A DNA stretch of 64,000 nt from Ignatzschineria rhizosphaerae (GTDB taxonomy: Bacteria; Pseudomonadota; Gammaproteobacteria; Cardiobacteriales; Wohlfahrtiimonadaceae), in contig NZ_CP093379.1 of the NCBI RefSeq assembly GCF_022655595.1, positions 289,001 to 353,000 of the forward strand. The letters are read 5' to 3'. The notes under the pieces are model-generated. The model was not told where the DNA came from. It ran no database searches and worked only from the letters and a program-made list of their open reading frames with translations. Position numbers and translations under genes: made by a program. Below are positions 1 to 9,202 of this stretch, one piece after another. How positions within the stretch are numbered: the first letter of the stretch is position 1; each line of letters opens with the position of its first letter.

Positions 1-1565
1 ATAACTTAGATCCCGATGTTGCAGAGCACCCCAAGAGTTTAGTGGTTTATGGGGGGATTGGCCGTGCGGCAAGAGATTGGGAGTGCTATGACAAAATTTT
101 GGAAGTACTACAAAATTTAGAAGATCATGAAACACTATTGGTGCAATCTGGAAAGCCTGTGGGAGTTTTTGAAACGCATAAAGATGCCCCACGCGTTTTA
201 ATTGCTAATTCAAATCTTGTACCCCACTGGGCAACTTGGGAGAAATTTCACGAGTTAGATCAAAAAGGGCTCATGATGTATGGGCAGATGACAGCAGGTT
301 CTTGGATCTATATTGGCTCTCAAGGCATTGTTCAGGGGACTTATGAAACATTTGTTTCGGCAGCAAAAGAGCATTTTGAGGGAGATCCTAGTGGTCGCTG
401 GGTACTGACAGGTGGTTTAGGGGGAATGGGTGGCGCGCAGCCACTTGCTGCAACAATGGCTGGCTTTAATATGATTGCCGTAGAGTGTGATGAAACGCGG
501 ATCGATTTTCGTTTAAAAACACGCTATGTCGATAAGAAGGCTAAAAGCCTTGATGAGGCATTGCAGCTATTAGAGGAAGCTAAAATAGCCGGAAAGCCAA
601 CATCTATTGGGCTTTTAGGCAATGCTGCTGATATTTTTGCAGAATTAGTCGAGCGAGGAATTACTCCTGATGTGGTGACGGACCAAACAAGTGCTCATGA
701 TCCTATTAATGGATATCTCCCTTCAGGTTGGACGATGGAAGAGTGGTTAGAGAAACGCACCGCCAATCCGGTTGAAGTAGATAAAGCTGCTAAAAAAAGT
801 ATGGCAAAACATGTGCAGGCGATGTTAGATCTGCAAAAGAGAGGCGCTGCAACCTTTGATTATGGGAATAACATCCGTCAGATGGCATTTGATGAGGGTA
901 TTAAGAATGCTTTTGATTTCCCAGGATTTGTGCCAGCCTATATTAGGCCACTCTTTTGTGAGGGGATAGGGCCTTTTCGTTGGGTAGCGCTCTCTGGCGA
1001 TCCTGAAGATATCTATAAAACCGATCAAAAAGTCAAAGAGCTAATCCCAGATAATCCTCACCTTCATCATTGGCTAGATATGGCGCGTGATCGTATAGAG
1101 TTTCAGGGGTTACCGGCAAGAATTTGTTGGGTGGGACTAAAAGATCGTCAGCGTTTAGGATTAGCTTTTAATGAGATGGTACGTAATGGTGAATTGAAAG
1201 CACCAATTGTTATTGGCCGAGACCATCTTGATTCAGGATCCGTAGCAAGTCCTAATAGAGAAACTGAGGCGATGAAAGATGGCTCAGATGCCGTATCAGA
1301 CTGGCCATTATTAAATGCGTTATTAAATACCGCAGGCGGCGCTACTTGGGTCTCTTTACATCATGGTGGTGGTGTTGGCATGGGGTTCTCACAACATTCA
1401 GGCGTTGTAATTTTATGCGATGGTTCAAAGGATGCTGATAAGCGTATTGCGAGAGTGTTACGCAATGATCCAGGAACAGGAGTCATGCGCCATGCGGATG
1501 CTGGATATGATATTGCCATCGATTGCGCTAAAGCGCAGGGATTACATCTCCCGATGGTGAAATAG
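1..1565 (+). CDS. hutU: Urocanate hydratase (urocanase), 5' end cut by window edge
   Basis: Second enzyme of histidine degradation: cytosolic, NAD+-dependent conversion of urocanate to imidazolone propionate. The open frame runs in from the left edge (first full codon at base 3), and about 520 residues are visible against a usual length of about 555, so some 35 N-terminal residues lie outside. The family signature [10 protein letters not shown] is present and carries the active-site cysteine. The glycine-rich dinucleotide-binding stretch [11 protein letters not shown] and the conserved block around [20 protein letters not shown] are also intact. It is the first visible gene of hutU-hutI-hutH. 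Family assignment is near certain. Confidence 0.97.
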   Translation, partial: NLDPDVAEHPKSLVVYGGIGRAARDWECYDKILEVLQNLEDHETLLVQSGKPVGVFETHKDAPRVLIANSNLVPHWATWEKFHELDQKGLMMYGQMTAGSWIYIGSQGIVQGTYETFVSAAKEHFEGDPSGRWVLTGGLGGMGGAQPLAATMAGFNMIAVECDETRIDFRLKTRYVDKKAKSLDEALQLLEEAKIAGKPTSIGLLGNAADIFAELVERGITPDVVTDQTSAHDPINGYLPSGWTMEEWLEKRTANPVEVDKAAKKSMAKHVQAMLDLQKRGAATFDYGNNIRQMAFDEGIKNAFDFPGFVPAYIRPLFCEGIGPFRWVALSGDPEDIYKTDQKVKELIPDNPHLHHWLDMARDRIEFQGLPARICWVGLKDRQRLGLAFNEMVRNGELKAPIVIGRDHLDSGSVASPNRETEAMKDGSDAVSDWPLLNALLNTAGGATWVSLHHGGGVGMGFSQHSGVVILCDGSKDADKRIARVLRNDPGTGVMRHADAGYDIAIDCAKAQGLHLPMVK

Positions 1566-1590
1566 TCAATTGCTCAAATAGTTAATGATT

Positions 1591-1620
1591 TTCCTCATCA
1601 TCAGAGATTTTGATGGGGAA
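1591..1620 (+). other. Stem-loop between hutU and hutI
   Basis: Ten-base arms (TTCCTCATCA and TGATGGGGAA, one G-T pair) enclose a 10-nt loop, 26 bases after the hutU stop. There is no T-run on the + strand, so it is not a convincing intrinsic terminator. It may act in mRNA processing or differential expression inside the hut transcript. Confidence 0.4.
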
Positions 1621-1731
1621 AGAATCTCTATCAATAAGTATGGTTTTTAGTATTTCAACGTTGTTGAGCTTATATTTTATGCGCTTATTTATTTTGATGT
1701 TTGGAATATATAAAACTATTAGGAGGAGAAA

Positions 1732-2967
1732 ATGAGTCAAAATATTAAAGGGATGAGAGGATTAAGCATTTGGCAAGGTGCTAAAATTGCGACAATGGAT
1801 TCCTCTTTAGAGCAAGATTATGGTCTGTTGGATCAGCATGATCTAATCACCTTAGATGATAAAATTATCGGCGTTTTTAAAGCCGGCAGTTATGATATTC
1901 CAAAAGATGCACTCTGTTTTGATTTAACAGGATTATTAATTACCCCAGGATTAATAGATTGTCATACACATCTTGTCTTTGGCGGGAATCGAGCTAAAGA
2001 GTGGGAAATGCGCCAAAATGGTGTCCCTTATGCCGAAATTGCAGCGCAAGGAGGCGGTATTAACTCAACGGTAAAGCAGACTCGAGAGGAGTCTTTTAAT
2101 GCGCTTTATGATCGTGCTTATCCGCGGATGCTTGCACTTGCTGAAGATGGCGTGACAACACTTGAATCGAAAACAGGTTATGGTTTAAATCTAGAGAGCG
2201 AGCGAAAACAACTCCAAGTCTCTAAAGCACTTGGCGTGAACTATCCTATAGAGATTGTTCCAACATTATTATCTGCCCACGCTATTCCGCCAGAATTTAA
2301 AGGGGATGGAGATGCGTATATTGAGCTAGTTTGTAAAGAGATATTACCAACTCTCTGGCAAGAAGAGGGATTTGAAGCGGTGGATGTTTTTTGTGAATCT
2401 GTTGGGTTTACACTAGAACAAACACAAAAGGTGTTTGAAGCCGCAAAAGCACTAAAAATCCCTGTAAAAGGGCACATGGAGCAGATGTCTAATTTAGGTG
2501 GTAGTGAGCTGATCGCTCAATATCAGGGATTATCAGTTGATCATATTGAGTTTTTGGATGAAGCGGCTATTAAAGCGCTATCTAAATCCGGGACTGTAGC
2601 AACGCTGCTTCCTTTAGCTTTCTATTTTTTACGTGAAACTCAAAAACCGCCTATTGAGCTCTTGAGAAAATATGGGGTACCAATGGCTGTTTCCACCGAT
2701 TATAACCCTGGAACAAGTCCTTTTACCTCTTTACGTATGGCGATGAATGCTGCTGGTGTTTTGTTTGGCTTAACGCCGCAAGAGGTACTGGCAGGCGTGA
2801 CTATTCATGCGGCTAAGGCGCTTAATAGAGCGCAAACGCATGGACAGATTCGCTCAGGGTTTAAGGCAAATTTTATTGCTTGGAATGTGGAAGATCCTGT
2901 CGAAATATTTTATGAGGTTGGATATAACCCGTTGGTTTATCGAATATTTGAAGGCAGGATTCATTAG
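1732..2967 (+). CDS. hutI: Imidazolonepropionase
   Basis: Third step of histidine degradation: hydrolyses imidazolone propionate to formiminoglutamate. The 411-residue amidohydrolase-fold protein has normal family length. The metal-binding DCHTHLVFGG motif lies near residue 77; a second His block (GHMEQMSNLGG) and the late Asp in STDYNPGTSP complete the metal site. AGGAGG lies a few bases upstream of the ATG. It is 166 bp downstream of hutU on the same strand and 267 bp upstream of hutH, so probably in one catabolic unit. No hutC repressor or hutG/hutF is in the window; they may lie to the left. Confidence 0.97.
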   Translation: MSQNIKGMRGLSIWQGAKIATMDSSLEQDYGLLDQHDLITLDDKIIGVFKAGSYDIPKDALCFDLTGLLITPGLIDCHTHLVFGGNRAKEWEMRQNGVPYAEIAAQGGGINSTVKQTREESFNALYDRAYPRMLALAEDGVTTLESKTGYGLNLESERKQLQVSKALGVNYPIEIVPTLLSAHAIPPEFKGDGDAYIELVCKEILPTLWQEEGFEAVDVFCESVGFTLEQTQKVFEAAKALKIPVKGHMEQMSNLGGSELIAQYQGLSVDHIEFLDEAAIKALSKSGTVATLLPLAFYFLRETQKPPIELLRKYGVPMAVSTDYNPGTSPFTSLRMAMNAAGVLFGLTPQEVLAGVTIHAAKALNRAQTHGQIRSGFKANFIAWNVEDPVEIFYEVGYNPLVYRIFEGRIH

Positions 2968-3234
2968 GCAAGGTAGAAGTGCTTTTGGGAAATATTAGGA
3001 AAATCAGTAGATGATGTTTCATTTCCTTATCTCTTTTGGGGGCTATTTAAATAACCAAAATCTATTAGATATTTCAATCCATAGAGTTCTATAAACCCTA
3101 TTAAAATCCGATTTAAATAAATAAATATATATCGCAATATAAATACCAAAATAAACTAATGGTATCAGCTCCTTTTACCCGATATTTAGCGGAGCTTGAT
3201 ATAAATTAGTGATAAAGTTAGAGGAATAAAATTT

Positions 3235-4773
3235 ATGTCCACAATTAAAATTGATGGGAACCATCTCACACTGGAAGATATTATTAATGTTGCAAGGCAT
3301 TATCATTCTATTGAGTTAACATCTTCGGCGAGAAAGGAAGTAGAGCTATCACGGCAGTATGTTGATGAGTTAGTCGCCTCAGGTGAGGTTGTTTATGGTA
3401 TTACAACTGGGTTTGGCAACTTTAGTAATGTCCATATCTCAAAAGATGAGGCAAGAGCGCTACAAAAGAACCTTATTATTAGCCATTCTTGTGGGATTGG
3501 TGAATGTTTTAGCACAGAGATTGTTAGGGCGATTATGCTATTGCGTATTAATAATCTGGCAAAAGGCTTTTCTGGTATTCGATTAAGTACTTTAAATACT
3601 TTAATTGAGATGCTCAATAAAAAGGTCCATCCTCGTATTTATGAGAAAGGCTCCCTTGGAGCTAGCGGCGATCTTGTGCCATTAGCGCATATGGTATTGC
3701 CTATGATTGGTGAGGGGGAAGCGGAATATCAAGGAGAGATGCTCTCTGGTATTGACGCAATGAAGCGCGCAGGAATATCTCCTATTGAATTAACGTCAAA
3801 AGAAGGCCTTGCGCTTATTAATGGCACGCAAGTGATGACCGCTGTGGGGGCATTAACGGTATATGATGCCATCGCCTTATTAAAAGCTAACGATATTGCA
3901 ACGGGACTGACGATGGAAGCCCTAAATGGTATTACAGATCCTTTTATTCCAGAGCTACATGCTCTTCGCCCTCATCCAGGGCAGGGAATTGTTGCGGCTA
4001 ATCTATTAACGCTTTTAAAGGGGAGTGAAAGAACAACGCATCAAGGGGAGCTTCGAGTTCAAGATGCTTACTCTTTACGCTGCGCGCCGCAAATACAAGG
4101 AGCTAGCTATGATGCATTAGCTTTTGTTAAAAGCCGAGTAGAAATTGAGATTAACTCGGTTACTGATAATCCGATTATTTTACGGGATAAGAAAATGGGG
4201 ATTTCAGGAGGGCATTTTCATGGGCAACCGATGGCGCTTGCTTTTGATTTTTTAGGCATTGCTTTAGCTGAAATTGCCAATGTCAGTGAAAGACGGATTG
4301 AGCGATTAGTAAATCCTGCTTTAAATAATGAATTGCCGGCATTTTTAACAGAGCATGGAGGCTTGCATTCAGGTTATATGATTGTGCAATATGCTGCGGC
4401 CTCTTTAGTATCTGAAAATAAAGTCTTAGCGCATCCTGCTAGTGTTGATTCTATTCCATCGTCGGCAAATCAAGAAGACCATGTGAGTATGGGAACAATT
4501 GCTGCTCGTAAAGCATTAGATATTTTTAAAAATGCCAAATCGGTGGTGGGTATGGAGTTAATGCTGGCCTGTCAGGCGATTGATCTTAACAAACAGGATT
4601 CTGACAAAGCTTTAGGCAGAGGTACAAAGGCGGCTTATGATATTATTCGTTCTCTTATTTCGCCACTTTCTGAAGATCGTGTCACTTATATCGATATGCA
4701 TAAGGCGATAGAGCTGATTGATGATCACTTTATCGAAAAGGTTGAATTCGCATTAGGCGAAAAGCTCCTTTAA
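3235..4773 (+). CDS. hutH: Histidine ammonia-lyase
   Basis: First step of histidine degradation: non-oxidative deamination of L-histidine to trans-urocanate. The 512-residue length is typical. The Ala-Ser-Gly triad at residues 143-145 in GSLGASGDLVPL cyclises to the MIO electrophile, and the catalytic Tyr region YGITTGFG is near residue 54. The SSANQEDHVSMG block near the C terminus is also conserved. The start is preceded by GAGGAATAAAATTT. The 267-bp AT-rich gap before it probably holds a promoter, but I see no clear operator there. Confidence 0.97.
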   Translation: MSTIKIDGNHLTLEDIINVARHYHSIELTSSARKEVELSRQYVDELVASGEVVYGITTGFGNFSNVHISKDEARALQKNLIISHSCGIGECFSTEIVRAIMLLRINNLAKGFSGIRLSTLNTLIEMLNKKVHPRIYEKGSLGASGDLVPLAHMVLPMIGEGEAEYQGEMLSGIDAMKRAGISPIELTSKEGLALINGTQVMTAVGALTVYDAIALLKANDIATGLTMEALNGITDPFIPELHALRPHPGQGIVAANLLTLLKGSERTTHQGELRVQDAYSLRCAPQIQGASYDALAFVKSRVEIEINSVTDNPIILRDKKMGISGGHFHGQPMALAFDFLGIALAEIANVSERRIERLVNPALNNELPAFLTEHGGLHSGYMIVQYAAASLVSENKVLAHPASVDSIPSSANQEDHVSMGTIAARKALDIFKNAKSVVGMELMLACQAIDLNKQDSDKALGRGTKAAYDIIRSLISPLSEDRVTYIDMHKAIELIDDHFIEKVEFALGEKLL

Positions 4774-4918
4774 CCATCCGTTTTATAAATTGATAGATGT
4801 GGAAAGATCGGAAGGGAGCCATAAAATCTCCACACTTAATTAGGCTAATAAATCATTGTGAAATGGTCTGTCACTAAAATAAAAATAATTAAATTAAAAT
4901 TGAAGGAGGGGAGAGGAT

Positions 4919-6238
4919 ATGGACATTTTATTTAATCCAGTTCTTGTTTCTGTTGTTTTGATGTGTGTGCTGTGTCTTAGTAACGTGAATATTCTTTTAG
5001 CGATTATGATTTCAGCTATCGCAGGTGGGATGATTGGTGGTTTTGAGATAAGTAAAACGATGAGTCTTCTTATCGATGGCATGGGCGAGCAAGCTAATAC
5101 TGCTTTAAGTTATGTCTTATTAGGGGCGCTTGCCGTAGGGATTGCACAAACAGGTTTAACAACCATTTTATCTTTGAAGTTAGAAAAAATTGTGGGAAAA
5201 CATGCCAAAATATTTCTACTAATTTTAGCGGGTATTGCCTGTTTCTCCCAGAACTTAATACCTGTTCACATTGCATTTATTCCCATTTTAATTCCGCCAT
5301 TATTAAAGATGATGAATGATCTTAAAATTGATCGAAGGGCTGCGGCTTGCTGTTTAACTTTTGGTTTAAAAGCACCTTATGTCGCATTACCGGTGGGATT
5401 TGGTTTAATCTTCCACGGCATTATTGCCGATAATATGACGTTAAATGGGATGGCTGTTGAAAGCTCTGAGGTCTGGAAATATGTCTGGGTTCCGGCTTTG
5501 AGTATGGTGGTGGGATTATTGATTGCGGTGTTTATTAGTTATCGAAGAAAACGCAGTTATAGAGATCTACCCATTGTTACAGGGAAAGAGGGAGAGTTGG
5601 CAGTAACAGATAGATTTACGCTTCAGCATCTTGGGGCAATCTTAGGAGCTGTTAGTGCTTTTGCGGTGCAATTGATGACAGGATCTTTACCATTAGGTGC
5701 ACTAATTGGCCTAGGTATTATGGTTTTATTTAAAGCGATCCCTTTTAAAACTCAAGATAGTACACTGCTAGAAGGTATTAGAATCATGGGCTTTATTGCT
5801 TTTGTGATGTTAGTTGCTTCAGGTTATGCCCATGTACTTCGTGAAACAGGAGGCGTTGATGCTATTGTGCAAGCTTCTAATAGTTTAGTGGGCGGTAGCC
5901 AGTTCTGGGGCGCCGTGATGATGCTATTAATTGGATTATTAGTCACAATGGGGATAGGAACTTCTTTTGGCACAATTCCCATTATTGCCACCATTTACGT
6001 GCCATTTAGTATTGCCTTAGGCTTTTCTGTCGGCGCTACAACTATGCTAATTGTCGTGGCAGCGGCGTTAGGAGATGCAGGTTCCCCTGCATCAGATTCA
6101 ACATTAGGGCCAACGGCTGGATTAAATGCAGATGGACAGCATAACCATATTTGGGATACCTGCGTACCAACCTTCCTGCACTATAATATTCCTCTGATTA
6201 TCTCTGGGGTATTAGCGGCAATGTTCTTGTTAAATTGA
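4919..6238 (+). CDS. NhaC-like secondary transporter, probable histidine permease
   Basis: A 439-residue inner-membrane protein with about 11-12 hydrophobic segments, related to the Na+/H+ antiporter NhaC/YuiF group. Conserved features include LIPVHIAFIPILIPPLL in the first half and the late GDAGSPASDSTLGPTAGLNADGQHNH block (only part quoted here), which is typical of this family. GGAGGGGAGAGGAT precedes the ATG. It follows hutH by 145 bp and ends before a terminator, so it closes the hut cluster. From this position I infer uptake of histidine or urocanate, probably sodium- or proton-coupled; the sequence alone does not prove the substrate. Confidence 0.75.
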   Translation: MDILFNPVLVSVVLMCVLCLSNVNILLAIMISAIAGGMIGGFEISKTMSLLIDGMGEQANTALSYVLLGALAVGIAQTGLTTILSLKLEKIVGKHAKIFLLILAGIACFSQNLIPVHIAFIPILIPPLLKMMNDLKIDRRAAACCLTFGLKAPYVALPVGFGLIFHGIIADNMTLNGMAVESSEVWKYVWVPALSMVVGLLIAVFISYRRKRSYRDLPIVTGKEGELAVTDRFTLQHLGAILGAVSAFAVQLMTGSLPLGALIGLGIMVLFKAIPFKTQDSTLLEGIRIMGFIAFVMLVASGYAHVLRETGGVDAIVQASNSLVGGSQFWGAVMMLLIGLLVTMGIGTSFGTIPIIATIYVPFSIALGFSVGATTMLIVVAAALGDAGSPASDSTLGPTAGLNADGQHNHIWDTCVPTFLHYNIPLIISGVLAAMFLLN

Positions 6239-6275
6239 TCATCAAAGTTGATAGATAACTCTATAATCTTTACAG

Positions 6276-6299
6276 CGCCCGATACTATTATCGGGCGTT
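6276..6299 (+). terminator. Terminator after the hut cluster
   Basis: A 9-bp perfect stem (CGCCCGATA / TATCGGGCG) with a 4-nt loop, followed by TTATTG. It lies between two convergent genes and may serve both strands. Confidence 0.7.
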
Positions 6300-6338
6300 A
6301 TTGATGATCAATATTTTAATAGACTAGATGAAAGATGA

Positions 6339-7964
6339 TTAAGGCTGCCAAAATCCATGATCTTCGTGCAGCTTGAATGTTTGCAAATAGTAATTTTTAG
6401 CAATAGATTCAGATCGTTGACGATCTACTAAAAAGTTATATTTCTCCATTTCTTCGGTAATTTCTGTCTGAAATTGAGCATTTCTTCTTAACCATTTTTC
6501 ATAGAAATGATTTGCTGCAAGCTTATTACTTTTACGAGTATTACATGTTTTATCGGCTAAAACGAAGTTGTGTGCAGTATCATATTGATAGAGTGACCAA
6601 GGAATAAAATGATCGATTTCTCCGGCATTGATCGAAACTTTTTGACCACAGTAGAAACAACAACCTTTTTGAATTTTATGAAAGAAGGGTTTTATCTGTG
6701 AGAGGTTATTTCTATCCATACTAAATAAAAACTCATCAAGATTGGGTAAGTCCTCAAACTTATTTTGATTGCCGGCAAAGAGCTGAATATTATCTACCCA
6801 ATATTTTTGGCAAACTTCTTCAATAAAGATCGAAAAGCGAGTAAGACAAAAGGCCACGTGAGGGAGGAGTGTTATCGTCTTTTTATCTATCTTATGATAG
6901 TGGTATAAAAATTCATTGGGAGTCGTGTCGCTATTTTGCAGATGTTTTAATGGATAAGTATAGATCGTTTTGCTAATGGTGTTAAGAAGCTTGGACCACG
7001 CTTTTTTATCCTTTTTAAAATTTGCTAAGGATGGTGCTATTTGTTGTGCTTCTAAGATCCTGTTAATCACAACGGCTTGTTTCCCCGTGTTTTGTTTTAA
7101 GATTGGGTAATGCATAGCATCATCTCTATTTAGAGGAGATTTAAGAGGAAAGTAAGGTCGTGCTTGTTGCCAATAAAGCTCAATAAATTTTTCTGCAATA
7201 TCGGTTAATGAGATTTTTAGTGCGTCACTGCTAGATTGGCTCTTTTCGATTGAGAGCCTTACTAAACTGATTAAAAGGGCAAATTTATAAGTTGAAGTCG
7301 CTTTTGCGGTTGCTAATAGTTGTTGGATATCTGTGATAAATTGAATTTGGAAACTTGCCGAAGGCGTTAATGAATTCATCGGTAATTTTTTTACTAAAAT
7401 ATTTAACCAACGCTCTTTTTTATGAGGGCGAATGTCTGTTGTAATCCATTGCTGTAATAGAACTATGTTAGGAAATTGCGTAAGAAGTTGATTGGCCTGT
7501 TGTTCATTAAGATCTGTAAATGATCTGCCATTTTCTTCTCTATTTTTTGAACCATATTTAAATGAGAGGTAACAGATGCCATTGTCCTTAAGCGCTTGGA
7601 TAATTTTTTTTAAAACTTCAGGTAAGCGCTCTCTTTCACAATGAAGAAGCGATGCACAGGCCCATATCCCATGATATTTTTGAGTTTCATCAATATCATA
7701 AAAACTTGCTAATTGAATATCTAGATGGGTATTTTGTCGGGCAAGTTGGACAAGCTCTTGGGAGTTATCAATAGCGGTAACGTGATAGCCTTTTTTATGA
7801 AAGAAGAGCGCATCTCGACCTGAGCCGCAGCCAATATCTAAAATGTTACCTGTTGCCGGAAGGTATTGAAGAAATTCTAAATAGAGCTTTTCCATATCAA
7901 TGGAGAAAGTCTCTTTAGAAAAACGCAAGGCGTTTAGATTGTAATATTCAGTTGTATTAGACAT
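6339..7964 (-). CDS. SAM-dependent methyltransferase fused to HNH endonuclease
   Basis: A 541-residue two-enzyme fusion. Residues about 20-180 form a class I SAM methyltransferase with motif I LDIGCGSGRD (42-51) and an acidic motif II (VTAIDN). No DPPY/NPPY motif is visible, so it resembles TehB/UbiE-type small-molecule or protein methylases more than DNA methylases. Residues about 195-430 form a helical middle region with TYKFALLISLVRLSIE. Residues 434-485 are an HNH nuclease: CxxC at 436/439, DH at 451-452, Asn466, and Cys474 in CNTRKS. It stands alone, convergent with the hut cluster, with no restriction or phage genes beside it. A role in nucleic-acid defence or repair is inference; the domains themselves are clear. 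Confidence 0.8.
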   Translation of the reverse strand: MSNTTEYYNLNALRFSKETFSIDMEKLYLEFLQYLPATGNILDIGCGSGRDALFFHKKGYHVTAIDNSQELVQLARQNTHLDIQLASFYDIDETQKYHGIWACASLLHCERERLPEVLKKIIQALKDNGICYLSFKYGSKNREENGRSFTDLNEQQANQLLTQFPNIVLLQQWITTDIRPHKKERWLNILVKKLPMNSLTPSASFQIQFITDIQQLLATAKATSTYKFALLISLVRLSIEKSQSSSDALKISLTDIAEKFIELYWQQARPYFPLKSPLNRDDAMHYPILKQNTGKQAVVINRILEAQQIAPSLANFKKDKKAWSKLLNTISKTIYTYPLKHLQNSDTTPNEFLYHYHKIDKKTITLLPHVAFCLTRFSIFIEEVCQKYWVDNIQLFAGNQNKFEDLPNLDEFLFSMDRNNLSQIKPFFHKIQKGCCFYCGQKVSINAGEIDHFIPWSLYQYDTAHNFVLADKTCNTRKSNKLAANHFYEKWLRRNAQFQTEITEEMEKYNFLVDRQRSESIAKNYYLQTFKLHEDHGFWQP

Positions 7965-8118
7965 AAACTTATCCAGCTACTTACATTGACGGTCTTATAG
8001 TAGATGATAGCTAATAATGGGGATTTAGTATTAAAAGTTTAAGATATTGCCTATTTCAAAGGGAGATGAACCGCTGTTCTTTTTATTTTGGGGATTGTTT
8101 TTTATCGCCTATATCTTG

Positions 8119-8854
8119 TTAAATTAATGCCGGATAGTTAGCAGGTTTGAGGTAAGTTTGCGTTGCATCATCAAAGATCCAAATGAACTTTTCTTGAGAA
8201 TATTCAACATCTTCATATTTACCATTTAAAGTAATTTCTAAAGGGTAGATATTGGCATTATCACTATCTTGAACTTTGATGGTGTAAGTAATCGTCTCAG
8301 CCTATGGTTTCATCGCCGTGATAGCCAAAATCATCAGCAAAGGTTGGGATATATTGATGAAATGCCTTGCCATTATTCTCGGCAATAATATGGATTCCTC
8401 CAGATTCAATTCCTTGATAGTTAGTACTAGATTCAATAATGTAGCCAAAGTTATTATGGCCCATCTCATGATAGGAAAATTGTGTTGGTGCCTTTCCAAA
8501 GGATCCTAAAGGGATATTTAAATAAGCCTCATGAAGGAGTTTTTTAGGATCTTTAGGATCATACTCTCGACTGGAAAAGCCGATATAGCCTGTGGCTGAA
8601 TGATGCTCTGTAGTGAGATTATCGCCAGCAAAGAGGGAAATCTTTTTCTCAAATTGGGCATTTTTTATAGGAAATATCTGTTGATCAAGACGAAGCATAC
8701 AAAAGGTCTGTGGATCATTTTGTGAACCTTTAATGGAAACAGGTGTGCAGCTCTGACTTTGGGCGATCATGGTTGGGTCTATGGCATGGGGATCGGCAAA
8801 AGTGACAGGAAACGGTAAAATAGAGAGCATTAGCGTTAAAAAAGGTCTGTTCAT
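8119..8854 (-). pseudogene. Frameshifted gene for a secreted protein of unknown function
   Basis: Starting from ATG at 8854 (after an in-frame GTG at 8866), the protein has a signal peptide (MNRPFLTLMLSILPFPVTFA) and reads to DDFGYHGDETIG, stopping at 8297. The next frame then encodes a further stretch beginning ETITYTIKVQDSDNANIY and ending at a TAA at 8119-8121, with codon use and content that continue a beta-rich secreted domain. A one-base shift near 8293-8302 therefore splits one gene of about 245 codons. HEMGH (an HExxH-like pentapeptide) occurs but lacks other metalloprotease features. I do not recognise the family. A sequencing error is the alternative to real decay. Confidence 0.6.
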
Positions 8855-8893
8855 GACAAAAGGCACTTTAAAAAAGGGTTAATACAGTATTTA

Positions 8894-8973
8894 TGATAAT
8901 GATTGGTAGTTAGATTGATAACATTTATAATTTTAATATTATGTTTCTAGTTATATTTTAATAATCATTATAT
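8894..8973. promoter_or_regulatory. AT-rich divergent control region with two Fur-box-like palindromes
   Basis: The 348-bp gap between the secreted-protein pseudogene and patA contains TGATAATGATTGGTA (8894-8908) and TAATAATCATTATAT (8959-8973). By eye each matches about 11 of 14 positions of the 7-1-7 Fur consensus TGATAATnATTATCA. The rest of the gap is very AT-rich and shows nothing else. Iron control is a suggestion only, since AT-rich DNA yields such matches by chance. Confidence 0.3.
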
Positions 8974-9202
8974 TTTGTAATTTATCTTAAAATAACATAT
9001 AAATAAATAATAATTGAGAGATTGTTGATAGAAGCCCAAAATTTCCTTAAAAAAGAGGGTTGAATCTCCTCTTCAAATACGTAGAATGAACGGCTACTCT
9101 TGTTTACTGATAGTGAGCTGTTTTGTAAATATTAAGAGGCTTAAGGACAGGTGACTTTAGATCATCGTCATTATTATAAAAATCACTAGGTAAGGTTGGA
9201 TT

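Noticed and set aside
8430-8475. HEMGH as a zinc-protease HExxH site
   Set aside because: A single pentapeptide without a third ligand or family context; insufficient for a metalloprotease call.
8302-8499. Minus-strand frame MERHQHNFPIMRW overlapping the secreted-protein pseudogene
   Set aside because: It is the +1 frame of the same gene, with no ribosome site and no protein-like pattern.
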